Of a DNA stretch of 64,000 nucleotides, positions 1-8,653 are shown in pieces (the first letter of the stretch is position 1; each line of letters opens with the position of its first letter). The notes under the pieces were generated by a model, which saw only the letters and a program-made list of their open reading frames with translations, was not told the DNA's origin and searched no databases. The DNA comes from Methanocella_A sp963769045 (lineage in GTDB: Archaea; Halobacteriota; Methanocellia; Methanocellales; Methanocellaceae). Both the position numbers and the translations under genes were made by a program. The stretch spans positions 243,488 through 307,487 of the forward strand of contig CAVYKK010000028.1 of NCBI GenBank assembly GCA_963769045.1. The letters are read 5' to 3'.

Positions 1-3000
1 TTCAAAAAGGCTCTGGATCGACAGGTTCAGCAGCTCGAGCCGCTGGATCGTATAACTCGATACGCCGTACTCCTTCGCGATAGCGAGGGAGACCTCCATG
101 TACTTGGTCACCGCGCCCTCGTGGACGGTCAGGATGACCCGTCCGCCGCCGCACTTCGGGCACGTGCCCGTCAACGGAGGCCTGCGGTATTTGGCGCCGC
201 ATTTCACACAGCGCATCTGCTGCGTCGAAAAAGCGCGCAGGTTGCCGATCAGGTCTGGCAGAAAGTGTGAGTTGATCACCCGCTCGGCGACGTCCCTTTC
301 GTCGACCGCCCGGATACGGCGGCCGAGCTGGAGCTGTGCCCGCAGCTTGTCCTCCATCGAGCCCAGCGTCTTGTACGCCGAGTTGGCCGGCCCGGCCGCG
401 ATGTCGCTGGTGCCGTGAGTGAACATGAAGCCCTCGTACTGCGCAGGCGTGCCCAGTCGCTTCGACACGAGGTCTATGGCCTTCTCAAGGTCCTTGGGCG
501 TCTTCATCTCCCGCGTGGCGAGGTAGAACTCTCTCGGGTAGCGGGCCATGACGTCGATGTTGTGGGACTCTTTGTCGATCTCCTTCGGGTCTATCCGCAT
601 GGTGAGCACCAGAGGTGCGTCCATCCGTCCGCCTCTGCGGTCCGGCAGGTAAGAGCGCGAGAAATTGAGGAGGCCGTCCATGAGCATCATCACACAATCC
701 TCATCACCGTCGCAGTTGCGCCTTTTGGCCGCGTGGAAGAACGGGTGGGCATACCCGGCCGAGGCGCCGGTAAAGCCGAGGATGCGTCCGAGAACGCCTG
801 CGGACGTGTGCGGCGCCAGGCCGATCACGAGCTGGCCGATCAGGTCGGCCTCCTTCGCGGCATTGTAGAAGCGCGGCAGGCCGTAGTACTTTTCCAGCAG
901 GTCGTCGAGGAAATTGCAGACCTTGATGAGATATCCGGAGCAGTCGTGGGACAGGACGATGTCCTGCACCCTGAGCTCGACCACCTGTTCCGGGGAAGTG
1001 AGCGGGTTGCCGTAGACATCCTTTTCGTATCCCAGCTCCCGTGCCTTCTCCACTGTCAGGCCGATTTCCCGGGGGATAAAGTGGGTGAGGGGCACGTCAC
1101 TCAGGTCATAGCGTATCGTGCCGTCCTTGAACACGAACACCTCGTGCTTGGCCCGCAGTATGCCCTTTTCTAGCGGCTCTGGCGTCTTGTCCTTAGAGAT
1201 CAGCCCCTGCACGCCTTTCAGCGACTCGAAGTTGCCACGCTCGCCCACGCGCTTCAGCGCCGCGGCATAGAGGCTTTTGATATCTATTTTGGTGGGCGCA
1301 TAGGACGCTCCCGGCTTGTGGCACCGGGGACAGTCGCCGGCGAACCCGTAGATCCTGCACTCGTGGCAGCCGTACAGCGGGAGGGTATGGCCTCCGCATT
1401 CGCACCTGCTCTGGAAGGTCCTCTTGCCACATGCCTCGCAGGCACGCAGGCCGATCTCGATGCTGATCTCGCCGATCCTGTCGTTCATCGACTTGCTGTA
1501 CGCGCTGGCGTCCTGCAGCGACCGGTGGATGCCGCCGGCCTCGCCCACCGGGAACAGCACGTGCACCGGCGGCTTCATCTCGCGAAGCTTGCTCTTCTCC
1601 GGCCTGCCCATGCGGGCACCTATCCTGACCGGGGCCCGCTCCATGACCGTGACGCCGCTCAGCGCAGAGATCGCCTTGCAGGGATGATGCGAGTCCAGGC
1701 CTGCATAGGCATCCTTATTCTTCATGGTCAGATCGGGGTTCAGGCCGAGACACCTGCAGAGGACCAGGGTCTCCTCCGCCGGGACAATCACGACATTTTC
1801 CCGCAGCTTATGCGGGATTAAAAGCACTTCCAGCGACCGTTTGGTAACGGGCTCCAACGGCAGCTTTAGCTGGCCTTCCTCGATCGAACCGTTCGTGCTG
1901 ACATAGCTGGCAAGATGCACGATCTCGTCGAGTTTCAGGTCGTGCCACATATATGTATAATCAGGGTGCAAAGGCACGCCATACTTCTCTGACACTGCGA
2001 ACGCCTCTGCCGCGGAGGATATCCCGACGGCGTCCTGCGTCTTCTCCTTCAGATCCTGCTCCCACCACTCCACGACGTACGGCGAGGGCACCAGCGTGTG
2101 GTTGTTCTCCAGGAAGTCGCCGAAGTTGATGATGAACTCGCCGTTGTCCAGTATCTCCGAGACGTCGGGCCGGAGCCTCCTGGCCTCCGCCACATCCCCG
2201 ATCCGGACCACGTCGCCGTTGATCAGCTTTACGGTGGGGCCTTCGAGGCTGTCCACCGGGACCATGGCCGCCGCCTTGCCCGGACGCTCCACCTTGAGCT
2301 GGGTACCCGTGGCGATGAAGTCGTCCATGATGACCATCGAGGCCGGATGGATACCGGCAGTCGCGAAGCCGGTGTTCCGGGAGCGGCCATAACGGAGCCG
2401 GAATCCGCCTGCCCGGGACGGGTGGCCGAATACGGGCCTTCCTGCGATCAAATCGATCAGGAACTTGTCCTTCGGCTTGACTTTCTTCTCGTCATCGTCA
2501 GAGGAAGCGGCAGGCTTAGAACCTGCAATGATCTTGTCCAGGAACTCCCAGCCGTCGAACTTGAGCTTGTCCACGTGCTTCTTCACTTTGGGCGCCTTGA
2601 GGATGATGCCCTCTGCAATGACCAGCGCTATGCCGCCACGGACCCGGTTCGTCCCTACCCGCTCCAGGTCGCGATAGCCCTGCACCTCAGCTTCCTCCGT
2701 GGGCTCGCCGTCCACACAGATAGGACAGTTCCGCACTATGAGCCGGATCTCCTCGTCGCTGGGCGTGTACTGCAGGCCTGCTTCCTGCTGGTACAGGGCG
2801 ATCTCTTCCACGTAGCGCTCGACCTCCTTGTCCCGGGGCCTGTACGGCGCCAGCCCGACCTTACGCCGGACATAGTCCGCGGCCAGCACAGCCAGCGCTT
2901 CCGCTGTACCACCGGCGCTCCGGATGGGCCCGGCGAAAAAGACCTTGATGTACTGGGAGCCGTCATCGTTGGTGCCAAGCGAAACTTCCGAGATGCCTTC

Positions 3001-3375
3001 CAGCGGCGCAGCTACCACGCCTTCGGTGAGTACCGCCACTGCCGTCCTGATGGCGCACTGGATAGCTTCGACCTGGTTGTCAAACTTGCCCACGATGCCT
3101 GCTGCGACATCGGCGGCCACCTGCAGCGACGCCTCTTCACGGGACATCTTCTCCTCGCAGTGGCGGATGTGCGTGGCCAGCCCTTTGACGCCCATGAGCA
3201 CCTCGACACGGTCGGCCAGGTCGGCTGCCGAGGGCACCTCGACTTCCAGCGACGGGTCGTAGCCCTGTGCCCGCGCGGCTTCGGCTATGGCACGGCAATG
3301 GCTCAGCCCGGACTCAAGCGTATCAAAATAGGCTTCCTGTGCTTCGCTCACCTTCGGCGCCATACTCAATACCAT
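1..3375 (-). CDS. polC: DNA polymerase II (PolD) large subunit DP2, C-terminus cut by window edge
   Basis: Catalytic subunit of the archaeal replicative D-family polymerase, which works with DP1 and PCNA. The minus frame is open from ATG at 3375 to base 1 (1125 codons), close to the usual DP2 length. The N-terminus reads EAQEAYFDTLESGLSHC, typical of DP2. The catalytic motif RNCDGDEDC lies at about 689-715 and is not interrupted by an intein, although many archaeal DP2 genes carry one there. Two Cys-rich metal sites follow: one with CECGG and CPRC (about 1310-1410), one with CVKCG and CPKCGG (about 155-225). The last readable residues, ending SIQSLFE, match the family's extreme C-terminus, so only a short tail is missing. 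ATG at 3363 is an alternative start. The gene is divergent from an exonuclease gene. Confidence 0.96.
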   Translation of the reverse strand, partial: MVLSMAPKVSEAQEAYFDTLESGLSHCRAIAEAARAQGYDPSLEVEVPSAADLADRVEVLMGVKGLATHIRHCEEKMSREEASLQVAADVAAGIVGKFDNQVEAIQCAIRTAVAVLTEGVVAAPLEGISEVSLGTNDDGSQYIKVFFAGPIRSAGGTAEALAVLAADYVRRKVGLAPYRPRDKEVERYVEEIALYQQEAGLQYTPSDEEIRLIVRNCPICVDGEPTEEAEVQGYRDLERVGTNRVRGGIALVIAEGIILKAPKVKKHVDKLKFDGWEFLDKIIAGSKPAASSDDDEKKVKPKDKFLIDLIAGRPVFGHPSRAGGFRLRYGRSRNTGFATAGIHPASMVIMDDFIATGTQLKVERPGKAAAMVPVDSLEGPTVKLINGDVVRIGDVAEARRLRPDVSEILDNGEFIINFGDFLENNHTLVPSPYVVEWWEQDLKEKTQDAVGISSAAEAFAVSEKYGVPLHPDYTYMWHDLKLDEIVHLASYVSTNGSIEEGQLKLPLEPVTKRSLEVLLIPHKLRENVVIVPAEETLVLCRCLGLNPDLTMKNKDAYAGLDSHHPCKAISALSGVTVMERAPVRIGARMGRPEKSKLREMKPPVHVLFPVGEAGGIHRSLQDASAYSKSMNDRIGEISIEIGLRACEACGKRTFQSRCECGGHTLPLYGCHECRIYGFAGDCPRCHKPGASYAPTKIDIKSLYAAALKRVGERGNFESLKGVQGLISKDKTPEPLEKGILRAKHEVFVFKDGTIRYDLSDVPLTHFIPREIGLTVEKARELGYEKDVYGNPLTSPEQVVELRVQDIVLSHDCSGYLIKVCNFLDDLLEKYYGLPRFYNAAKEADLIGQLVIGLAPHTSAGVLGRILGFTGASAGYAHPFFHAAKRRNCDGDEDCVMMLMDGLLNFSRSYLPDRRGGRMDAPLVLTMRIDPKEIDKESHNIDVMARYPREFYLATREMKTPKDLEKAIDLVSKRLGTPAQYEGFMFTHGTSDIAAGPANSAYKTLGSMEDKLRAQLQLGRRIRAVDERDVAERVINSHFLPDLIGNLRAFSTQQMRCVKCGAKYRRPPLTGTCPKCGGGRVILTVHEGAVTKYMEVSLAIAKEYGVSSYTIQRLELLNLSIQSLFE

Positions 3376-3519
3376 AACATTGCCCGCTAAGAAATAGGTT
3401 TTGACAGGAAAGCGCTTGTTGAATCCAGACGTAAAAAAGTCCTCATGGAAATTGTGCAATCGGTTAGTCTTTTATCTGTTGTATAGCCATGTAATATCAG
3501 TAAAAGCAAGGGACATGGC

Positions 3520-4089
3520 ATGGTAACGTTTGGAGTCATCGATACCGAGACAACGGGCCTGGGTAAGTTCGACCGGCGCTGCCCGAGAGACGACGACTTT
3601 GCCATCAGCATCGGACTGGTTGTCGCCGACGCCGACCTGGACCGCATGCGGCTGAAATGCACGGACTGCATGTACTCGCTCATCCGGATACCCGACCCCT
3701 CGCGATCGAACGACACTTTTCATATCCACGGGATAGATGCCGGCCGGGTGGCCGGTGCCCCGGCGCCGCAGGACGTCTGCGCCTCCATCCTCGCAATGCA
3801 GGAACGCCACGGCTTCGATGTGGCCGCCGCGTGGAACCACAGCTTCGACCGGTATTTCGTGGACCGCCTCTTCAGCCTGTCAGATCTCAAGCAGCCGAAG
3901 TGGGACTGGCTGGAGCTTCAACCCGTGCCTTATGCAAAGCTGGACCACCACGTGCAGACGGTGAGCCATGAGGCCGTCAAGGGGCTACCGGCGCATAATG
4001 CGCTTTATGACAGTGTCAGGGCACTTGGTGTCTTTGCGGACAGGAAAGGATTCGACCTGGATTTATCGCCCATCGCGAGCAAGCTCTAG
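3520..4089 (+). CDS. DEDDh-family 3'-5' exonuclease (DnaQ/RNase T-like)
   Basis: A 189-residue single-domain nuclease. ExoI motif DTETTG starts at residue 8 (metal ligands D8 and E10). ExoII is seen in AWNHSFDRYF (about 108-117). ExoIII is AHNALYDSVRAL near residue 155, with His and Asp spaced HxxxxD, which places it in the DEDDh branch. Such proteins remove 3' nucleotides from DNA or RNA. The gene is divergent from the PolD large subunit about 145 bp away. PolD has its own proofreading exonuclease in DP1, so a role as an accessory proofreader or RNA trimmer is only inference. No extra domain is present. Confidence 0.85.
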   Translation: MVTFGVIDTETTGLGKFDRRCPRDDDFAISIGLVVADADLDRMRLKCTDCMYSLIRIPDPSRSNDTFHIHGIDAGRVAGAPAPQDVCASILAMQERHGFDVAAAWNHSFDRYFVDRLFSLSDLKQPKWDWLELQPVPYAKLDHHVQTVSHEAVKGLPAHNALYDSVRALGVFADRKGFDLDLSPIASKL

Positions 4090-4180
4090 GATACAATGGC
4101 GATCTATATTATAATAGAAGTGGAAATTAATATCTGACTGTCTGCAAGTAAAGTGCAGCAAATTCAATATGGTGATACTT

Positions 4181-4720
4181 ATGGCTAAAGCTTCGCACGA
4201 GAAACACAAGGAAAAGGCCGAGGGAAAGAAGTACACAGTGGCCGTTATCACGGTAAGCACCTCCAGGTTCGAGAAATACGGCAACTCCGCGAAGCCGGGC
4301 GACTGCGAGGACGAGTCAGGGCAGATCATCATCGACCTGCTGGAAAAGGCCGGACACAAGACAGCCTACTGGCTGCTGAAGGACAACCTGCTCGACATCG
4401 AGACCACCCTCCTGGAGATGCTGGAGCGTGCCGACGCCGCCATCCTGTGCGGCGGAACGGGGCTGACGGCCAGCGACGTGACCATCGAGGCGGTAACGCC
4501 CCTGCTGGAGAAGACCATCCCCGGTTTCGGCGAGCTGTTCCGCCTCAAGAGCTACGAGGAGATCGGCACCGCCAGCGTCCTTTCCCGGGCCACGGCCGGC
4601 GCGATCAAGGGCAGGGCGGTCTTCTGCATCCCGGGATCACCTAATGCCGCCAGGCTGGCCGTCTCGGAGATTATCGCACCGGAGCTCGGCCACATCGTCT
4701 CGCACATCCGGACGCACTGA
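4181..4720 (+). CDS. moaB: Molybdenum cofactor biosynthesis protein MoaB/MogA family
   Basis: Binds or adenylylates molybdopterin before metal insertion; methanogens need the cofactor for formylmethanofuran dehydrogenase. Family signatures are AVITVSTSRF, DESGQIIIDLLEKAGH, the molybdopterin-binding AAILCGGTGLTASDVTIEA, and the late FCIPGSPNAARL stretch. I place the start at 4181 (179 aa) because GGTGAT lies just upstream as a ribosome-binding site; an in-frame ATG at 4169 would add four residues. It is a single-domain MoaB/MogA-size protein, without MoeA-type fusions. It stands alone, with 80 bp to the exonuclease upstream. Confidence 0.9.
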   Translation: MAKASHEKHKEKAEGKKYTVAVITVSTSRFEKYGNSAKPGDCEDESGQIIIDLLEKAGHKTAYWLLKDNLLDIETTLLEMLERADAAILCGGTGLTASDVTIEAVTPLLEKTIPGFGELFRLKSYEEIGTASVLSRATAGAIKGRAVFCIPGSPNAARLAVSEIIAPELGHIVSHIRTH

Positions 4721-5077
4721 GGTATCCTGGCTGCGCATAGCGGTACGCCGGGCACGGCTTAAAGGCCGCAGAGAACGCCGTTTCCTTTTAAACATGGCTA
4801 AGCGTAAAACATAAAATAATCTGCGCTCCTTTGGAAAACAATTCCGAATCGACGACGGCTATGCCCGCCGGTCCACGCGTGCGCGCGGGCGCCGGGGACA
4901 GCCAGCGACGAATGGCCCGGCCCGTTTTTCATACTCTTATACCTGACCAGGGCCCTGATCATCAGCCGACTCTCTGCGGCCTTTAACTGTTCCAGACGTT
5001 CCTTGTCGCTAGCACAGGCAATGCAGGGTATCAGGCCCGGACATTATCGATGGACTATGGTGATCATGTGCCGGTAT
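4721..5077. other. Intergenic stretch without recognisable gene
   Basis: About 360 bp between moaB and the promoter of the first DUF998-like gene. It contains short GC-rich inverted segments around 4865-4905 but no ORF with protein-family resemblance, no tRNA and no copy of the repeat families seen elsewhere in the window. Confidence 0.5.
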
Positions 5078-5119
5078 CGAAGGGCATAAATATCCATAGG
5101 CTGACTTTATTCAGAGGGA
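5078..5119 (+). promoter_or_regulatory. Duplicated promoter, copy 1
   Basis: The 15-mer CGAAGGGCATAAATA (5078-5092) holds a TATA box (CATAAATA). About 25 bp downstream lies a CAGAGGGAT ribosome-binding-like motif (5111-5119). The same 15-mer at the same spacing occurs in front of the paralogue at 5747-5761, so promoter and gene were duplicated together. Confidence 0.75.
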
Positions 5120-5125
5120 TGGCTT

Positions 5126-5725
5126 CTGGACAGCGGGAAGGTGAGGAAGATCGGCGGCTACTGCGGCATCGCTGCTATCGCTGTCTACCTGCTGGGCACT
5201 ATAGTGGCGGCCATACAATACCCGGAGCCGTTCAGCCCGTTTACCGTTCTGATCAGCAACCTCGGGAACTATGTCGGCAACCCCTCGGGCGCCATCTATT
5301 ATAACGGAGGCGCGGTCATCGCCGGCGTGCTGCTGGCGCTTTTCTTCGTCAGTATCGGGCCCTGGTACGACATTGCTAAGAATAGTAAATTTTTCTACAT
5401 CGGCGCAGAGCTGTTCGGGATCGCCCTGGCGCTGGGCATGGTCATGCAGGCTGTCTATTCACAGGACACGCCCCTGCACCGGCCGTGGTCTACCGTCTGC
5501 TTCCTTTCGCTGTTGACCATGTTGCTTCTCGCTAACGTGGCACTGTTCAATAACCCGAAGTTCAACCGGCTGATCGGCTACTATGGCTTTATCGCGGCAC
5601 TCGCGAACCTTGCGTTCATGGTGCTATATGCGCTGGACAGCTCGCCGTTCATTCTGGAATGGATAGCCGTCTACGCCGGGTTGCTCTGGGTACTGCTGCT
5701 TTCTATAAACGCACAGAGCACGTAA
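5126..5725 (+). CDS. DUF998-like multi-spanning membrane protein, copy 1
   Basis: Integral membrane protein of about 199 residues with six likely transmembrane helices. It has the DUF998-like layout: an N-terminal RKIGGYCGIAA helix, then ISNLGNY in the first extracytoplasmic loop, and RLIGYYGFIAAL late in the protein. No enzymatic function is known for the family. I place the start at CTG 5126, by analogy with the paralogue downstream, 7 nt after GAGGGAT; the conventional alternative is GTG at 5141. The downstream copy shares about half its residues (for example NRLIGYYG, LEW, VYAG/VYGAFLW), so this is a tandem duplication. Function unknown. Confidence 0.75.
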   Translation: MDSGKVRKIGGYCGIAAIAVYLLGTIVAAIQYPEPFSPFTVLISNLGNYVGNPSGAIYYNGGAVIAGVLLALFFVSIGPWYDIAKNSKFFYIGAELFGIALALGMVMQAVYSQDTPLHRPWSTVCFLSLLTMLLLANVALFNNPKFNRLIGYYGFIAALANLAFMVLYALDSSPFILEWIAVYAGLLWVLLLSINAQST

Positions 5726-5746
5726 CGCTTCCCATAGTAAGGGCTG

Positions 5747-5789
5747 CGAAGGGCATAAATAGCCGCAAAAGTATCTATTGCAGAGGGAT
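5747..5789 (+). promoter_or_regulatory. Duplicated promoter, copy 2
   Basis: The same 15-mer as at 5078 (TATA box CATAAATA), followed by CAGAGGGAT at 5781-5789. The TATA box lies downstream of the only upstream ATG of the reading frame (5659). The transcript therefore probably begins near 5785 and cannot use that ATG. Confidence 0.75.
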
Positions 5790-5793
5790 CGCC

Positions 5794-6411
5794 CTGGACC
5801 GCGCGAACATCAGGAAAATTGGCGGCTACTTCGGCATCGCCGCTGTCATCGTCTTCGTCTTAGGCAGCATCGTTGCGGCATTACAGTATCCGACCCAGTT
5901 CAACCCGGTTAATAACTGGATCAGCGACATGGGCAACTACGACAAGAACCCGGCGGGCGCCATCATTTTTAACGCATGCGCCTTCGTGGCCGGGCTGCTG
6001 CTCGTGCCCTTCTTCGCCGGCCTGGCCAGCTGGTATTACGTACAGCGTAAAGACAAATATTACTACGTGGCAGCCGAGTTATTCGGTTTCGTCGGTGCGC
6101 TGGGCCTGGTTATGATCGGCATCTTCCAGCAGGGCACATCGCTGCATTCGCTCTGGGCTATGGTCTGCTTCGGGTCGCTGGTCATCGTCTTTATCGTGGC
6201 CGGCCGGGCGCTGCTCCGGAACCCGGAGTTCAACAGGCTGATCGGCTACTACGGTTATGTCGCGGCACTGATCGGGCTGGTCTTCTTCGTGCTCTTCGTG
6301 GGTATGACTGACACACCGATCTTCATGGAGTGGCTTACGGTCTACGGCGCCTTCCTATGGATTCTGCTCGTATCTTTCAACGCGCTTAGCCCGAATAAGG
6401 CTGTCAGATGA
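5794..6411 (+). CDS. DUF998-like multi-spanning membrane protein, copy 2
   Basis: Paralogue of the preceding gene (205 aa from CTG 5794), again with six predicted helices, the ISDMGNY loop motif and NRLIGYYGYVAAL. The frame stays open upstream to an ATG at 5659, but that region overlaps the previous gene and precedes the TATA box, so it is unlikely to be translated. Between the TATA box and the conserved IRKIGGY segment there is no ATG, GTG or TTG. A CTG sits 4 nt after GAGGGAT, aligned with the CTG of copy 1. Function unknown; probably a small-molecule or lipid-related membrane protein. Confidence 0.75.
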   Translation: MDRANIRKIGGYFGIAAVIVFVLGSIVAALQYPTQFNPVNNWISDMGNYDKNPAGAIIFNACAFVAGLLLVPFFAGLASWYYVQRKDKYYYVAAELFGFVGALGLVMIGIFQQGTSLHSLWAMVCFGSLVIVFIVAGRALLRNPEFNRLIGYYGYVAALIGLVFFVLFVGMTDTPIFMEWLTVYGAFLWILLVSFNALSPNKAVR

Positions 6412-6455
6412 AAAGCAAGCGGACGCTCGCACGTGAAAGCAGACCGGCTTCCTGC

Positions 6456-7580
6456 TCATTTAAGCATTTTTAACAAAAGACGCTCGTAGACGTCCACAGC
6501 CCTGTGAAGCTGATCAAGATCAAGGTACTCATCGACCACATGGGCCTGCTCGATGCTCCCCGGGCCGATGACCACCGTCGGTATGCGCCTCGCACGGAAT
6601 GCCCACATGTCACAGCCCGCCGGGAAACCTGCCGGCTCCGGGTCGAGGCCCGATTCCTTTAGCACGGCCGAAGACATCCTTACGACAGCCTCGTCAGCGC
6701 CCGTGGACGAGGGCGGATAGGCAGACAGCAAGTCCAGGTCCACCTCAACCTCGTACCTCCGGGAAAAGCGGCCGACCAGGCGGCGCAGATCATCGTAGGC
6801 CGACTCGATGCTTTCGTCGGATACCATGCGGCGATCGATGAAGAAAGTACAGCTCTCGGGCACTACGTTGATACGCTCGCCACCATAGATCATCGTGACC
6901 TCGGATGACGAGCTCCCGAGCAGCGGATCGGTATGTTTCCCTACCCTGTAGCCATAGGTCTCGATATTCTTTATCAGCTTGATCGCGATAGAAATGGCAT
7001 TAGTCCCCTGCGACGGCCGGGAAGCGTGCGCCGCCTCGCCATAGACCGTGATGATGGGACGGATGGCGCCCTTATGGGCAATGGCGACGCGTAGTCCGGT
7101 CGGCTCCCCGATCACCGCCGCCGCAGGCGCATACGTCTCCAGCAGCTTCCGCGCGCCCGTCGACCGGCCCGTCTCCTCCTCGACGACCGCAGCGATAGCG
7201 GCACACCCTTTGACCCGGCCTTTCACCCTGGCCATCGCTTCCATCATCGCGGCCATCGAACCCTTGGCGTCCGTAGCGCCTCTGCCGTAAATGCGCCCCT
7301 CCCGGACCGACGGGGTAAACGGAGGCGTCTTCCATCCGCTTGCCTCCAATGCCGGGATGACGTCCTGGTGCGTGCAGAGCATGAGCCCGATCGGGCCGGA
7401 GCCGACCTTCCCGATCACGTTATAGCGATCACTGTCCACTGCCTGCATCTCGACAGTCAGGCCCAGCTCCTTGAATTTCCGCTCGAGGTAAACCGCCACA
7501 GGCGTCTCTGAGCCTGTGACAGACGGTATCGAGATAAGGTCCTGAAGGATGTCTTCTGCGGGGGCAGGGGCGCTTCTCAT
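6456..7580 (-). CDS. M20-family metallopeptidase (ArgE/DapE/CPG2-like deacylase)
   Basis: Zinc-dependent amidohydrolase of 374 aa; the M20 family includes acetylornithine deacetylase, succinyl-diaminopimelate desuccinylase and carboxypeptidase G2. Visible parts: the HxD metal motif as CTHQDVIP (His71, Asp73), GRGATDAKGSMAAMM carrying the bridging Asp (104), VVEEETGRSTGA carrying the general-base Glu (about 135), GEPTGLRVAIAHKG leading into the dimerisation domain, and the late His ligand in QAHVVDEYL. The motif is HQD where HLD is usual. ATG 7580 is chosen over the in-frame TTG at 7586. The substrate cannot be assigned from sequence. The gene is divergent from the DUF4013 gene across a repeat region. 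Confidence 0.88.
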   Translation of the reverse strand: MRSAPAPAEDILQDLISIPSVTGSETPVAVYLERKFKELGLTVEMQAVDSDRYNVIGKVGSGPIGLMLCTHQDVIPALEASGWKTPPFTPSVREGRIYGRGATDAKGSMAAMMEAMARVKGRVKGCAAIAAVVEEETGRSTGARKLLETYAPAAAVIGEPTGLRVAIAHKGAIRPIITVYGEAAHASRPSQGTNAISIAIKLIKNIETYGYRVGKHTDPLLGSSSSEVTMIYGGERINVVPESCTFFIDRRMVSDESIESAYDDLRRLVGRFSRRYEVEVDLDLLSAYPPSSTGADEAVVRMSSAVLKESGLDPEPAGFPAGCDMWAFRARRIPTVVIGPGSIEQAHVVDEYLDLDQLHRAVDVYERLLLKMLK

Positions 7581-7617
7581 TGCCAAAGTGGTTAGCTGCG
7601 AAGGTATATTGCTTTTG

Positions 7618-7845
7618 TTATTGAGGTCACGGAGGTTTCATGAGGGCACAGAGTTTCACCACAGAGGGCACAGAGGTCACAGAGGACGACACAGAGGGCT
7701 TTTAAGAAAAAGGCTGATGTTAGAGCCCTGTTGTTAAAAAAAACCTCTGTGAATACCTCTGTGGCCTCTGTGCCCTCTGTGGTGAAACTCTGCGACCTCT
7801 CGAAACCTCTGCGACCTCTCGAAACCTCCGAGACCTCTGTTGAAT
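7618..7845. repeat. Palindromic CACAGAGG repeat, copy 1
   Basis: Roughly 7618-7695 carries repeats of CACAGAGG and GGTCACAGAGG on the plus strand. Roughly 7740-7840 carries the complementary CCTCTGTG repeats, and the unpaired centre reads TTAAGAAAAAGGC...AGCCCTGTTGTT. The whole can fold into a long imperfect hairpin. A second copy in the same orientation lies at about 25228-25432 with the same centre. It occupies most of the gap between two divergent genes and has no coding potential. Confidence 0.85.
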
Positions 7846-7885
7846 AGCGAAAATGCTTTTATGGCTCAGTCCTATTGTATACCAC

Positions 7886-8563
7886 ATGGCAAGGAAAGAT
7901 GACCTGCCGGACATGATCGTCTCGGCCGCGAGGTACGCGTTCTCTAACATGACCGCCCTCCTTATCGGCGGCATTGTCATCGCTCTCTCTTTCCTGATCA
8001 TCGGCCTGCCTTTCTTCCTGGGATATATCACCCGGTGCATGAGGGAGATCGTCAAGGGCAACGGGGTGATGCCGGAGTGGGATGACATCGGGCAGATGTT
8101 CGTGGACGGCATCCGCATGACGGGAGTGTTCTTCGTCTATGTGGCCATCTTCGCGGTCATCATCCTTATACCGGCGGTGCCTGTCATGATCTTCAACTTC
8201 CTCGGCACGCCGCTGATGGTGCTCTTCGGTACGTTGGTGCTGGCGCTGACTGCGGCCATCGCATTCTGCCTGCTGGCCATCGCATTCTTCTCGTCCTGGA
8301 TTGTCTACGCGAGCACGGGCAGCGTGCGTAAGGCGATCACCGCGCGGAGGGTGCTGGGATTCGTCGCGTCGGACCCTTCGAGCTATCTGGTGGCCCTGGT
8401 CGCTTGCGCGGTCGTGGCACTGCTGGGCGTGGTCGCCATGTCGCTGTTCGTCACGATACCCTGGGCGCTGTTCGTCATGTGCTCCGCGGTGACCTTCATC
8501 TATTCCAAGTTCTACCAGGACACGATGAAGTCCACGTCGCATGCGCTGGACTGGCTGAAGTGA
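7886..8563 (+). CDS. DUF4013 family membrane protein
   Basis: A 225-residue protein with about five or six hydrophobic helices. It has the DUF4013 signature: an N-terminal RYAFSN segment, LGYITRCMREIVKGNGVMPEWDDIGQMFVDGIRM, then alternating helices and a C-terminal YSKFYQDTMKS. DUF4013 proteins are widespread in archaea with unknown function. Start ATG 7886 is preferred to the ATG at 7853 because the TATA-like CTTTTATG centred near 7857 would give a leaderless or very short-leader transcript starting at 7886. It abuts the palindromic repeat upstream and is followed by the large repeat element A. Confidence 0.8.
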   Translation: MARKDDLPDMIVSAARYAFSNMTALLIGGIVIALSFLIIGLPFFLGYITRCMREIVKGNGVMPEWDDIGQMFVDGIRMTGVFFVYVAIFAVIILIPAVPVMIFNFLGTPLMVLFGTLVLALTAAIAFCLLAIAFFSSWIVYASTGSVRKAITARRVLGFVASDPSSYLVALVACAVVALLGVVAMSLFVTIPWALFVMCSAVTFIYSKFYQDTMKSTSHALDWLK

Positions 8564-8653
8564 ATGAATTTTCCAATTTTTGTCGAAGTCTGATACCAAT
8601 ACTTGCTTCCTTATGAAAGGCAAGTTGGTCGACATCGATTACTCCCCATAATA

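Noticed and set aside
2098..3390. A 430-codon plus-strand ORF opposite DP2
   Set aside because: It mirrors the DP2 coding frame on the other strand, a common by-product of GC-rich coding DNA, and shows no domain.
7618..7845. Intrinsic terminator
   Set aside because: It lies between two divergent gene starts, where no transcript needs to end, and the same element occurs elsewhere in a different gene context.
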